64,000 bases of DNA from assembly GCA_965651905.1 (NCBI GenBank), contig CBFGUG010000003.1:124001-188000 (forward strand), written 5' to 3'. The translations under genes were made by a program, and so were the position numbers. This DNA is from SZUA-265 sp965651905. Its GTDB lineage: Bacteria; Myxococcota_A; Polyangia; Polyangiales; Polyangiaceae. The notes under the pieces were generated by a model. That model was not told where the DNA came from. It made no database searches and saw nothing but the letters and a program-made list of their open reading frames with translations. Below, piece by piece: positions 24,865 to 33,887 of this stretch. The stretch's first letter is position 1, and the number at the start of each line of letters is the position of its first letter.

Positions 24865-26165
24865 TCCGTCCCTTGCGGCACGGGCGGCGCATTCATGGCC
24901 TCCAAAACCGCTTTGCGATTCTTAGCGCGATCCAATAGCTCTTCAGCATCGTCGGAACCTGCGGCCCTCACTGCGCCGCGCTTGGCCAGATAGGTTTCGA
25001 ACGCGAGGATCGCTCGCTCCGCAGACGCGAGCTCCGAGAGCGCTCCAACCTTGCTGGAGAACAAGTAGACCAAACCGATGTTGTAGTACGTCTCGGGCAT
25101 GTCTGGGGCCGCTTTGGTCACCCAGTCTAGTTGGGTGAGCGCTTCCAGGGGTCTGCCCTGCAAACGGTAGGCGTCCCCCAGGTTCAAATGCAGCAACGGA
25201 TTGCTGGGCTCGAACGCGAGGGCCCCTTCGAGCAGGGGCACGGCCTCAGCCGCGTTGCCCGCTTCGAGCATGTAGGCAGAGAGGTGTAAACGCGCGTCCA
25301 CCATGTCGGGTCGTAACGTCACGATCCGTCGCAGCTCCGCGATCGCCTCGTTGCGTCGACTCTGCTCCTTGTAAATTAACGCACGCAACATACGCGCTTC
25401 CGCGTTGTTGGCATCGCGCGGAGGGTTTTCGGGTCCGTACCCATCCAAGATCGCGGTCAAAGTATACAGCGCCAAGTCGAGGCGTCGGTTGCGGTAGTGG
25501 TCCCGAGCCAAGACGACCATCGCTGGGCGATAGTCGGGGTCGAGCTTCAGGGCGCGCTGCGCCAACTTCTGCGCCTGAGCAGTGTCCTTCTGTTGGCTCG
25601 CGAGTTCCGCCTCGGCTGCGAGAATCGCGGCGCTGTCCTCGGCCTGCGCGCGGTGAACACGCAGAAAGCTGCTGGCTTCCGAGAGTTGCCCCGCGCGCAG
25701 GTAACCGAAGGCCATCTCCGCGATGGCAGGTTCGAAGTCGGGCACCAACGAAAGGGCCTCACGGTAGGCACGACGAGCCCCCGTCGGGTCGCCACTGCGA
25801 TCGAGCACGGTACCCAACGCGAAGTGGGCCTGATGTGCACGGGGATCGATCGTGGTGGCCTGGCGCAACTGCGCCTCCGCACCTGCCAAGTCGCCGCGCT
25901 CGAACGCAGCCAGCCCTGCCTGATAGGCCGCGGCCGCTTCTGCGCTCATAGTTGGACGCGCTGCGCGCTTCTCGCGCGCTGTGGGCTTCTCCTGAGGCTT
26001 GGCGGTGTTTGGAGCGGCTGCCTCCACCTCGGGAGTCTTCGTGGACTTGGGTGCCGAACCACAACCCACCGCACAGAAACCCATCGCACAGAAACCCACC
26101 GCACAGAAACCCAAGACGACTGTCGCCGTGAAACGCCTGGGCAGCGAGCATTCCACGAGTCTCAT
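24861..26165 (-). CDS. gltE: GltE-like TPR lipoprotein
   Basis: 434 residues. The signal peptide is unusual, consisting of a repeated GFCAV/GFCAM block that ends in GFCAVGC, so the lipidated Cys is probably in the last copy. An Ala/Pro/Lys-rich linker follows, then tandem TPR helices through most of the protein: 'AAAYQAGLAAFERGDLAGAEAQLRQATTIDP', 'AHFALGTVLDRSGDPTGARRAYREAL', 'LLHLNLGDAYRLQGRPLEALTQLDW' and 'ETYYNIGLVYLFSSK'. In Myxococcus, GltE/NfsE (AglT) is a TPR lipoprotein of the gliding/spore-coat complex. Both ends overlap neighbours as ATGA (GltD-like upstream, small secreted protein downstream), so the genes are tightly coupled. Confidence 0.8.
   Translation of the reverse strand: MRLVECSLPRRFTATVVLGFCAVGFCAMGFCAVGCGSAPKSTKTPEVEAAAPNTAKPQEKPTAREKRAARPTMSAEAAAAYQAGLAAFERGDLAGAEAQLRQATTIDPRAHQAHFALGTVLDRSGDPTGARRAYREALSLVPDFEPAIAEMAFGYLRAGQLSEASSFLRVHRAQAEDSAAILAAEAELASQQKDTAQAQKLAQRALKLDPDYRPAMVVLARDHYRNRRLDLALYTLTAILDGYGPENPPRDANNAEARMLRALIYKEQSRRNEAIAELRRIVTLRPDMVDARLHLSAYMLEAGNAAEAVPLLEGALAFEPSNPLLHLNLGDAYRLQGRPLEALTQLDWVTKAAPDMPETYYNIGLVYLFSSKVGALSELASAERAILAFETYLAKRGAVRAAGSDDAEELLDRAKNRKAVLEAMNAPPVPQGTE
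26071..26115. repeat. Three 15-bp tandem repeats in the GltE-like signal peptide
   Basis: Units 26071-26085, 26086-26100 and 26101-26115 share GCACAGAAACCCA followed by two variable bases; a partial copy precedes them. In the minus-strand reading each unit encodes five residues, GFCAV or GFCAM. The copies stay in frame and extend the hydrophobic core of the lipoprotein signal, adding extra Cys residues and several alternative lipobox-like sites. Confidence 0.9.
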
Positions 26166-29100
26166 TGTGTGCCCCCAATGCCGGGCGCGGGCTCTGGCAG
26201 CAGTTGCGGCTCGGGGGACTCGACCATGCCTGGCCGCAAGCGCAAGAACATACCTGGACTATAGTCGAGACCGTTCACACGAGACGCGTAGTGCGCCAAC
26301 TTATCTTCGCCGATCGCGCTGGTCAGAAACGCGAGCCGACTGATCGCGCGCACCACGGCTGGCGTCGACAGGTTGTAGCGCCTCGCCAGGACGATGGCCG
26401 CGCCGTAACGATCGACGGCGATCTGATCGGCACTGGCGAGTTCCCGGTCTCGCTGATCGTTCCAAGCGCTCTCCACCTTGATCCGAATCGCGTCGGCTTT
26501 CTCTTGCAGTTCGAGGTTATCGCTTTCTTCGGCTTGTTGAAGCAGACGCTCCGTACGCTCGTCGAACATCTCGAGTTCTGGTGGTCGCGTGTTGTAGAGG
26601 CCCGTGCGCAGCGAGTCGTACAGACTGCCCTGCCTTGCAATGGCCGCGGTACCCCACTCGGGAGAGCCGTATTCGTCGACAACGGCTTGCAACCGTTCGA
26701 AGTAGCCTTTCGCAGTGGCTGCCGCCTTGTTGAAGTCCGCCAGCACCTGCTGGGGGGTTCCGCGAAATTGGTGGTGCCCAGCGTCGAAGTCGAAGCGTTT
26801 GCGAAGTTCATCGTCGAGCAGCAAGTACGCTCCCTCGGCTGCCATACTCGCCTGAGGGGTGCCCAGCGCTGCGTTCACCCCTCGCTCGTTCGTCGGCGCG
26901 TTGCCGCGCATACGTGCGAACGCAGTCATGGTGTTTTCCCACCACTTCACCTCGTCTGCAGCTTTGGCCGCACGCCGCATCTTGGCGGTCCAATACGCCG
27001 CTTCCACCACGTACACCTGAGAGTCGGGATTCGACTGGTGTTTGGCGTAGTACTTTTGCATGGCACTTTCCGCACGCTGTCGCGCGGCGGCGTTTGCGCC
27101 TTGGTCGGGGCTGAACTGATCCCACTCCTTGAGCGCTGATGTCGCGATGACGAAGTCCGCTTGAGCGAGATCTACCCCGGCCGCCCCCTGGTTCGCGAGT
27201 TGATCGCGCGCCCGTACCATGGCTTGGTCGTCGCCGAGACTGGCGTACAACTTCAGGGCCTGTTCGGTCGCGACTTGGCGTGCTTCGGGCGTGAAGTGGG
27301 CGTTTCGGCCAATCGCATCGAACGTCGACGCCGCCTTGGGATAGTCGAAGAACAGCACGTAGGCGTTCGCGAGGGCGTCGTACGCGAGCTTCAGATACTT
27401 GGTTCGAGCTTCGTACTTCTCTGGCTGAGGAGGCTCGGGAGGATCAGCGCTGGCGTCGCCTTCGCGCAAAGCGACCAGACGTTCGTCGCTGCCATAACGG
27501 GAGACGAACAGCTCGTACATTCCGATTGCCTTGTCGTAGTCGCCTACTTGCTTGTACGCGAAGGCTCCGTTCATCGCCGCCTCGGGGGCTTCGTCCCGAT
27601 CGGGTGCAGCGTCGAGGGCAACCTTGTATGCAGCTGCCGCCTCACGCCACTTCGCGTCACGCTCCTCACCAGGGGGCAGCTGCTCCGCCTGATCGTAAAG
27701 CGAACGAGCATCCAAGTACGCGACCCCCTGCCTGACGGGCGTTCGAATCGCATCTTCCGCAGCCCTCGTCTGCTCGTCGAACGCGCAACTCTTGCCGTCG
27801 ACCAGCTTGCGGCTCTGCTCGGCGTTGCTCGTCAAGTTGCTCATGCTGAGCAACTTTTCCCACGCCTTGTATCCCCACTCATCACGACCGCAACGCTTCT
27901 GGTAGATGCTGGCGAAGCGCTTCTGCGCCTCTTCGAACTGGCCGTATACGAAGTAGTAATCTGCCGCCTGGAACTCGTACAGCGGTCCGTTCTTTTCAGG
28001 ATCGTCCTCGACGCTGATCGCCGCGTTGTACTCGTCGCGCGCGTCGGCCGCACTCACCACCTCGGGAGGCATCGGCAGTTGCATCGGCTTACTCTGGGTG
28101 CCGTCCTCGATCATTTGGACTTCGTCGAGCTTCGCGACGCCACGAGCGCCTCCGCTGTGGTCGTACTCTTGGTGCCGTCGTTCGAGCACACGGTCTGCCA
28201 GCACCACCACGTAATACGCCGCAGGCTGTTGGAACTTGTCGTCCTCGTTCGAGTCGCGAACACGTCTCGCGGCTTCACGCGCTGCCGCAATTTCTTCTTC
28301 AGGAGGCGTGCGTCCTAGTTCGAGCTGCAACGTCACCGCGCCGAACAGCGCATCCGCACGCCAAAACTGACTCTCGTATGCGTCGATCGCGTTCGGATCT
28401 TGATCGATGTAACCCGCCCAGCCCTTGGCCGCGGAGCGATACTCTACGATCGCTTGTTCGAGCAGACGCTGCTTGGCGATCGGGTCGGAAAGCTGCTCTG
28501 CTTTGGTCGTGTTTTCGCGCGCGGCGTTGGTGTGAGCCGCCGCGGCACGTTGCAAGCCCTGACGCACCAAGCGCTCGGCCTGGTAGATGGCTTCGGGATC
28601 GTCTTGATTGGCGCGTGTCCACTCGCTGTCGCCCACGTAGTCGGCGAGTTGGGTGCGCGCTTGAAGGGCCTTGGCCGTCGCCTCCGCGCGTACCGCGGAC
28701 CCCTCGGGTGCAAGGGTCGCCAGCTCATCGTACAGATCTGCGATGCGCGCTCGGGTCAGCGGCGCGTCGCGGCTGAGCGGGAACTTACGGACTGTCAGCT
28801 CCAGTGTCAGGATCGCGTTGCGTAGCTGGGTTATCTCGATGAACTCCTGGGCGAGCGCCTGGTAGATGTCGACGGTCCACTCCTCGTCCTGCGGGATGAG
28901 ATTCGGGTTCTGGACGCGCTCGATCGCTACGAGAAGCCGCTCTTCCGCCACCAATGGGTCCGTCTCTTCGTCGAAAATGTCACTGCGTGGAATGAACGGA
29001 TGATTCGGCGGCGGGCCATCGAAGTCCGTGTACGTCAGCGACCCTGCGATATAGGTGTACGCTTCGCTGCGAAAGTCGACCCCCTGATCTCCGGTTTCTT

Positions 29101-30235
29101 TCTCCTGCTCGTCCGCGTAGCGCAGCAGCTCGACGAAACCCTCGACCGCTTCGCGGTAGCGCTGCTGTTTGTAGTAGGTCCACGCACCCTTGTACAAAGC
29201 TACGCCATACAGCGGCGGGTTCTTGTACTGCATCGAGTTCTCGTACGCCGTGGCCGCGCGATTGAAGGCGTATGGCCCCGCCCCAGCATCCATCTGATCG
29301 AAGTGGAAGTTACCGATTTGCCACCACACCTCCGCCAGGTAGCGAGGCTCTTCGCCATGCTCTACTTTCTGGGGTAACGCCTGACATTCGGCGTAAGGGT
29401 TTTGGTACTCGCGGTCTTCGCCTGGCGCGGCACGCTGTTTATCCCATGCCGTCAAGCGGTCGAGTGGCACGGGGTTCTTGTTGTACCACTCGGCCCAATA
29501 GTCGTCCGACCGATCTTGCGCCAGTGGCTGCACCAGGATCGCGCTCGCATCGTTCGGATCGGTTTGCACCGTGAACTGATTTGCGCACGCGAGTGAACGC
29601 CACGCTTGCTGAGCTGCGTCCAGCTGTCCGCTGTCGAAATAGGCGTGCCCCAGGTAGTAATGGACCCCCGCTATCTGCTCGTAGTTCGGAAACTCGGCGA
29701 TGATGCGGCGATACAAGTCCGTCGCAGGAACGAGAGCCTCCCCTAGATCGGCATCGAGATTCGCTCGGCCTTTCTCCTCGTACAGCGCCGCCAAACGATA
29801 CATCGCATCCGGGGTGGCCTGGGGCGCGGCGCGAGGTCCACTGTAACGGGCAATGAACTCGAGCAACCGCTCGATCGCCGCCTCTCGTGCTTCAGCCAGG
29901 CGCTCTTGTTCGATTTCGATGGCTTGGCCCAAGTGCCCGTTGAGTCGGCGGCGACGCTCTTCGTAGTGGTGCCGAATGATGCGATCGAGACCCTCGCGAT
30001 ACGCATTGGCATCCTCCGCGTAGGTCTTGGCTTCGCGCTCGAGCTGCTCGAGGGCCGCGAGTTGCTCGGCCGTAGGCCCCTCATCGGTTTCGGCAGCGGC
30101 GCGCGCAGGTGCCCAGCTGCATAAACCCGCGACCAATAACGAGCAACCGAACGCGCGCCATCGAGTTCGTAATTCCTTTGGAGCACCCATCGGGTGCTTC
30201 GGCGGGTGACCGAGACGACGGTCAGCGTTTTTCAT
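26162..30235 (-). CDS. gltD: GltD/AgmU-like giant periplasmic TPR protein
   Basis: 1357 residues from an ATG with a GGGGAG ribosome-binding site; it overlaps the GltC-like stop by 14 bp. An n-region of about 30 residues precedes a signal core 'AFGCSLLVAGLCSWAPARAAA'. The mature protein is almost entirely helical repeats. Clear TPR-type pairs include 'GVHYYLGHAYFDSGQLDAAQQAWRSLA', 'LYKGAWTYYKQQRYREAVEGFVELLRY', 'FQAADYYFVYGQFEEAQKRFASIY' and 'NGAFAYKQVGDYDKAIGMYELFVSRYG'. Length and context match GltD (AgmU)/NfsD, the large periplasmic TPR scaffold of the Myxococcus Glt/Nfs complexes. Assignment to GltD rather than another TPR scaffold rests on gene order as much as on sequence. The stop overlaps the GltE-like start (ATGA). 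Confidence 0.78.
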   Translation of the reverse strand: MKNADRRLGHPPKHPMGAPKELRTRWRAFGCSLLVAGLCSWAPARAAAETDEGPTAEQLAALEQLEREAKTYAEDANAYREGLDRIIRHHYEERRRRLNGHLGQAIEIEQERLAEAREAAIERLLEFIARYSGPRAAPQATPDAMYRLAALYEEKGRANLDADLGEALVPATDLYRRIIAEFPNYEQIAGVHYYLGHAYFDSGQLDAAQQAWRSLACANQFTVQTDPNDASAILVQPLAQDRSDDYWAEWYNKNPVPLDRLTAWDKQRAAPGEDREYQNPYAECQALPQKVEHGEEPRYLAEVWWQIGNFHFDQMDAGAGPYAFNRAATAYENSMQYKNPPLYGVALYKGAWTYYKQQRYREAVEGFVELLRYADEQEKETGDQGVDFRSEAYTYIAGSLTYTDFDGPPPNHPFIPRSDIFDEETDPLVAEERLLVAIERVQNPNLIPQDEEWTVDIYQALAQEFIEITQLRNAILTLELTVRKFPLSRDAPLTRARIADLYDELATLAPEGSAVRAEATAKALQARTQLADYVGDSEWTRANQDDPEAIYQAERLVRQGLQRAAAAHTNAARENTTKAEQLSDPIAKQRLLEQAIVEYRSAAKGWAGYIDQDPNAIDAYESQFWRADALFGAVTLQLELGRTPPEEEIAAAREAARRVRDSNEDDKFQQPAAYYVVVLADRVLERRHQEYDHSGGARGVAKLDEVQMIEDGTQSKPMQLPMPPEVVSAADARDEYNAAISVEDDPEKNGPLYEFQAADYYFVYGQFEEAQKRFASIYQKRCGRDEWGYKAWEKLLSMSNLTSNAEQSRKLVDGKSCAFDEQTRAAEDAIRTPVRQGVAYLDARSLYDQAEQLPPGEERDAKWREAAAAYKVALDAAPDRDEAPEAAMNGAFAYKQVGDYDKAIGMYELFVSRYGSDERLVALREGDASADPPEPPQPEKYEARTKYLKLAYDALANAYVLFFDYPKAASTFDAIGRNAHFTPEARQVATEQALKLYASLGDDQAMVRARDQLANQGAAGVDLAQADFVIATSALKEWDQFSPDQGANAAARQRAESAMQKYYAKHQSNPDSQVYVVEAAYWTAKMRRAAKAADEVKWWENTMTAFARMRGNAPTNERGVNAALGTPQASMAAEGAYLLLDDELRKRFDFDAGHHQFRGTPQQVLADFNKAAATAKGYFERLQAVVDEYGSPEWGTAAIARQGSLYDSLRTGLYNTRPPELEMFDERTERLLQQAEESDNLELQEKADAIRIKVESAWNDQRDRELASADQIAVDRYGAAIVLARRYNLSTPAVVRAISRLAFLTSAIGEDKLAHYASRVNGLDYSPGMFLRLRPGMVESPEPQLLPEPAPGIGGTQ

Positions 30236-32708
30236 CGGCTCCCCGCGCATCGAACATCACTTCGTTGAACTCTTCTTCCAGGTACCGCTCGTTTCGAGAA
30301 CGCTCGCGCTGAAGATCCTGCACTTCTTCGAAGTGCGACTGGCGAACCTCCCAAGCCTGCTGTGAGATCCCGACGTCAGCTCTGAGCAGTATGCTGGCCA
30401 GCTTCTGCTCGACGGTTTGAAAGCTACGCAGGGCCAAATCTCCGAACACCTGTTTGGTCTGGTCGTCCAGCTCTTCGATACCCGTCGCGTTGTGCTGGAC
30501 CAGTGCGTGTTCTTTCTCTACGGCAGCCAACAACTCCCGAGACTTGCTCGCCACCTCGGCATCGTAGCCGTCCCGCAGCTGATCGAGCCGAGCTTGGACA
30601 CGTTGCAGCCGAACCAGGAACGGATTGGCTTCCTGGGCGAACTCCTGCGCGTCTTCGCCCATCTGTCCTGCCGCGGCCAACGCCAACTCGCGCTGCACGA
30701 GGTAGACGTAGCGCTGGCGCACCTTCGCGTCGCGGGTGTATTCGGGCCCGCCGAACCCGACCTGCATTCGCCCACGCTCGAGCTCCTCACGCAGCTCGGC
30801 GATTTGTGCCTGGTAGCCGTCGAGCTCCGTCTCGCTCTCGCGCAGCTGTGCGGTCAGCTCACGTCGACGCGCCTCGGGCAATTGGACACTGAATTGCTCT
30901 TTTTCGTCGGTCAGCCGCCGCAACCCGTTGACGATCGCGCGCATCTTGTCCGCCTGCAGCGCCAACGACTGCAGTTGTTGCGAGAGTTGGTCCCATTGTC
31001 GTGTCCCTTTGCCCTCGCGCCTGACGAAGTCACGAACCTCGACGGGCAGCTCTCCTAGCTGAAGCCCCAAAGCTCGACGCTCCGACCTCACCTTGGCCAC
31101 CTCTCCTGAAAAGTTGCCGCTGTCAGCGTCTTCGAGGCCAGCCGCGAGATCGCGCAGCGCGAGCGCGATGTGATTGGTCAGCCCGAGCACTCGCTGTAAG
31201 CGCACCCGAAGTTCGGGGAACGCCCGAGCGCGAGTTTCAGCGCTCAGCACGCCCGCCATGGCGCGCGCCATGCGGCGTGACTCCTTCACCATCTTGCGTG
31301 AACGCGCCACGTCGTCGACCAACGCGAACACGTGCTCATCCTCCAAGTCACGAAGCCAGTCCATCACGACGGGAGGAAGATCTCCGCGCGTGCGCACACC
31401 CAGTCGCTGCTGAATCAACCGTTCGTAATACTCTGACGGATCGCGAGGCGTCGCCAAGAATGACGACAGCTGGTCGTATGCTGGACGGAAGCGACGAATC
31501 ACTCCTTGATACGCCTGCAGGGCTTGGGTGTACTGCTTGGCGCGCAACATCAAGTCCGCGCGCAACAACGCGCCTTCCGCAAGCCCCAGACTCTCCGGGG
31601 CCACCACCTCGAGCACCTCCAACGTCTGCTGCGCGCGCTCGAAGTCTTCGAGTGCCACGAACACCCACGCGAGCTCGAACAACATCGTCGGAAACTCGGG
31701 CGACTCGCGCGACACGCGCTGATACGCATCAGCCGCGTCCAGTGGCGAGTCGCTCTCGTAGAAGATTCTACCGAGCGCCATCCAAGCCAAATCGACGATG
31801 TGCTGCTGACGGGCGGAGCTTGGCGTCAACCGAGTGACGCGCTGGAATTGAACGATCGCGGTCGCGAACCGCTGGGACGGGCCCGAGACCTGGGCCAACA
31901 CCGACTGATCTGCCTGTGGTGGGTTCGGAAGCAACGCCTGGTTCATGTAAACCACACCCAGCAAGTACTGCGCCTGAAACCCCAACGCCGACGCGTCTGG
32001 AACGTTTCGCAAGTCGGTGATGGATTCGTCGTAGCGCTCTGCGGCCAGGTACGCCTTGCCACGTGCGTAGCGCAAAGCAGCCGAACGCTTCTTCTCGGCA
32101 CTCAGCTTGTCGATGGCGTCGAAAACGAACTCCAGCTCACTCGTGACATGACGTCTGAGGGCGACGTCGACCAAGCGACTGAGCGCTTGCCCCAGATGTT
32201 TCTCGTACGCTTTGGAACGACTGAGCCTGGCGATCTCACGGTACTGTCTACGCGCAGACTGCAGCTGATCGTTTTCGAAGTAGCTTTCGCCCAGCAGTAG
32301 GAGTGCGTCGGCGTGGGTGTCGTCGGTTGCCTCGCCGCGAGCGTGCAGCTCGACCACCTGCTGCAACACGTTGATCGCCGCGTCGTAGTCCTCGTTGCGC
32401 TTGAGCATCTCGCCGATTGCCAAGCGCTCGTCTGCCGTCTTCGGTGGAGTGACTGCGGTTTTCTCGACATCGAGGACTCCAGCTTCTACTGCGCGCGCTG
32501 CGACTTCGGCGCGGCCGAGTGCCTCGCTCTCGGAAAGGGCCTCGGCCGGCAGGGAAAACGATGTGCCCCAGGCCAACGTGGCCACCGCCGTGAGACCCGC
32601 GACATTGCGCGCGGCTCGATCCCAAAGCCATCCCCAATGTGCAACCAGCGAGGCCAATGACACTTTCATCGCGTGACGCGCGCTCAATATCGACGAGGAC
32701 ATCGGCAT
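30222..32708 (-). CDS. gltC: GltC-like periplasmic TPR/coiled-coil protein
   Basis: 828 residues from the first ATG; an ATG 39 bp further in (MKVSLASLV) is also possible. A hydrophobic segment ('VAGLTAVATLAWGTSFSLPAEA') acts as signal peptide. Next comes a conserved N-terminal TPR block ('ERLAIGEMLKRNEDYDAAINVLQQVVELHARGE', 'ADALLLLGESYFENDQLQSARRQYREIARL'), then a middle region and a long C-terminal coiled coil rich in Arg, Glu and Gln. The N-terminal block resembles the GltC family of adventurous-gliding proteins, which in Myxococcus is periplasmic and works with the GltA/GltB barrels. Overlaps the GltD-like gene by 14 bp and follows the previous gene by 14 bp. Confidence 0.72.
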   Translation of the reverse strand: MPMSSSILSARHAMKVSLASLVAHWGWLWDRAARNVAGLTAVATLAWGTSFSLPAEALSESEALGRAEVAARAVEAGVLDVEKTAVTPPKTADERLAIGEMLKRNEDYDAAINVLQQVVELHARGEATDDTHADALLLLGESYFENDQLQSARRQYREIARLSRSKAYEKHLGQALSRLVDVALRRHVTSELEFVFDAIDKLSAEKKRSAALRYARGKAYLAAERYDESITDLRNVPDASALGFQAQYLLGVVYMNQALLPNPPQADQSVLAQVSGPSQRFATAIVQFQRVTRLTPSSARQQHIVDLAWMALGRIFYESDSPLDAADAYQRVSRESPEFPTMLFELAWVFVALEDFERAQQTLEVLEVVAPESLGLAEGALLRADLMLRAKQYTQALQAYQGVIRRFRPAYDQLSSFLATPRDPSEYYERLIQQRLGVRTRGDLPPVVMDWLRDLEDEHVFALVDDVARSRKMVKESRRMARAMAGVLSAETRARAFPELRVRLQRVLGLTNHIALALRDLAAGLEDADSGNFSGEVAKVRSERRALGLQLGELPVEVRDFVRREGKGTRQWDQLSQQLQSLALQADKMRAIVNGLRRLTDEKEQFSVQLPEARRRELTAQLRESETELDGYQAQIAELREELERGRMQVGFGGPEYTRDAKVRQRYVYLVQRELALAAAGQMGEDAQEFAQEANPFLVRLQRVQARLDQLRDGYDAEVASKSRELLAAVEKEHALVQHNATGIEELDDQTKQVFGDLALRSFQTVEQKLASILLRADVGISQQAWEVRQSHFEEVQDLQRERSRNERYLEEEFNEVMFDARGADEKR

Positions 32709-32722
32709 CGACGAAGCCTGGA

Positions 32723-33592
32723 CTACTGCCCCGCCGCCTGCTCCTCAGCGCCCAGCGGTCGTTCGTTGAAGCGTAACGCGGGCTTTTGCTCGAGAGGTGT
32801 CGTGGCGTCGCCGCGCTCGAAGGCGATGGCCTCGATGCGTACGGCGCCCCCTTGCCGTACCGTAAACGAATGGGTGCTCTTGGCCTCGAACGAAAACCCC
32901 TTCAGATACGAGAACACGCCGTAACCATGCCCCCGCAGATTGACGACGATTTGAATCGTGTGATCTCCCGGCGGGATCGCGCCGTCGAAGACAGGGGTAA
33001 CCTGCTGGCGACGGTGCGGCGCCTCTTCGCCTTTTTCGTTGTATTGCACGGCCCCGTCCAGGACCACCATGACTTCCTCGACCCGAAACGCGTTGCTCAT
33101 CGAGTTGCGGAACACGACCTGGGCCTGCGCTCCACCAACGCCGGCTGAGAGAACTGACTCGCTGAGCAAGGTGAGGCGCGTGTGACTGCGTCGGATCTGC
33201 TCTTTCAATTCGTCGACCCGCGACTCCAAGTCTCGCAAGCGCACCACGTAACTGGCCGCAGCGTCCGCGGCTGACGACGTCGCCGCCCCGGGGGCGCTAC
33301 TGGGAGCTGCTGCTCCCGAGGGGAGCGTTACCTCGGGCGCATTCGTCGCTGAATTCGAGGATTTAGATGCGGCTTTGGGCTTGCTAGCGCGCGCCGGCTT
33401 CGCCTTCGCGCGTGCCGACGTCTCGCCGGGTGCAGAAGTTTTCTCCTCGGGCGCCGCTGGAGTTACCGCCTTCTTCGAAGACTCGGATTTGGTGTCGGCC
33501 TTGGTCTCCTTCGCGGGTGTTTGGGCACCAGCAGAAATTGCGCACAAGGTGATCGCGACGACCAACATCCACATCGCGTACAGCTTCGTCAT
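32723..33592 (-). CDS. Secreted Ala/Pro/Lys-rich coiled-coil protein, first gene of the Glt/Nfs-like operon
   Basis: 289 residues from the ATG beginning MTKLYAMW. Signal peptide 'MLVVAITLCAISAGA' is cleaved before QTPA. The next ~100 residues are low-complexity Ala/Ser/Lys/Pro, of the kind that often causes misnaming as dihydrolipoamide acetyltransferase. A short coiled coil ('VVRLRDLESRVDELKEQIRRS') leads into a beta-rich C-terminal domain ('AQAQVVFRNSMSNAFRVEEVMVVLDGAVQYN', 'IPPGDHTIQIVVNLRGHGYGVFSYL'), like a periplasmic immunoglobulin-type fold. No catalytic motif. It starts the operon and is divergent from the ECF sigma gene. Confidence 0.72.
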   Translation of the reverse strand: MTKLYAMWMLVVAITLCAISAGAQTPAKETKADTKSESSKKAVTPAAPEEKTSAPGETSARAKAKPARASKPKAASKSSNSATNAPEVTLPSGAAAPSSAPGAATSSAADAAASYVVRLRDLESRVDELKEQIRRSHTRLTLLSESVLSAGVGGAQAQVVFRNSMSNAFRVEEVMVVLDGAVQYNEKGEEAPHRRQQVTPVFDGAIPPGDHTIQIVVNLRGHGYGVFSYLKGFSFEAKSTHSFTVRQGGAVRIEAIAFERGDATTPLEQKPALRFNERPLGAEEQAAGQ

Positions 33593-33830
33593 TCTCACTC
33601 GTACCTTTGACCTGCAAGTGTGCTGACGACGACTACCCGACGCACCACCGCGTTGGGCTGCTCCGTCATCGACACTGGCGGATCTTGGTTTGATGGGGTG
33701 CAGAACGCAACAGGCCATTTCGCCGTTTGGGCTGTGAGTTTGTGCTCGCCCATCGCGTGAAACACCGATAGACTCGCGTCAGTTCAAGTAGCCTCAGCCG
33801 GGGCACCGCAGCGGTCTCGCGTTGCCGTCG

Positions 33831-33864
33831 GGCCAACAGTTTCGGCGGGCCAGCAGTTTCGGCG
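33831..33864. repeat. Two 17-bp tandem repeats upstream of the ECF sigma gene
   Basis: Units 33831-33847 and 33848-33864 are 17-bp copies differing at one base (GGCCAACAG.. versus GGCCAGCAG..). They lie just before the sigma-factor start given below. If the sigma gene instead starts at the TTG at 33822, the repeat would sit inside its coding part. Confidence 0.85.
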
Positions 33865-33887
33865 GGCCGCTAAGCAGGAACCGCCCT

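Noticed and set aside
26165..28318. Two long plus-strand frames (324 and 385 codons) opposite the GltD-like gene
   Set aside because: They are antisense to a TPR protein with signal peptide and ATGA coupling, and their translations are Arg/Val-rich without domains.
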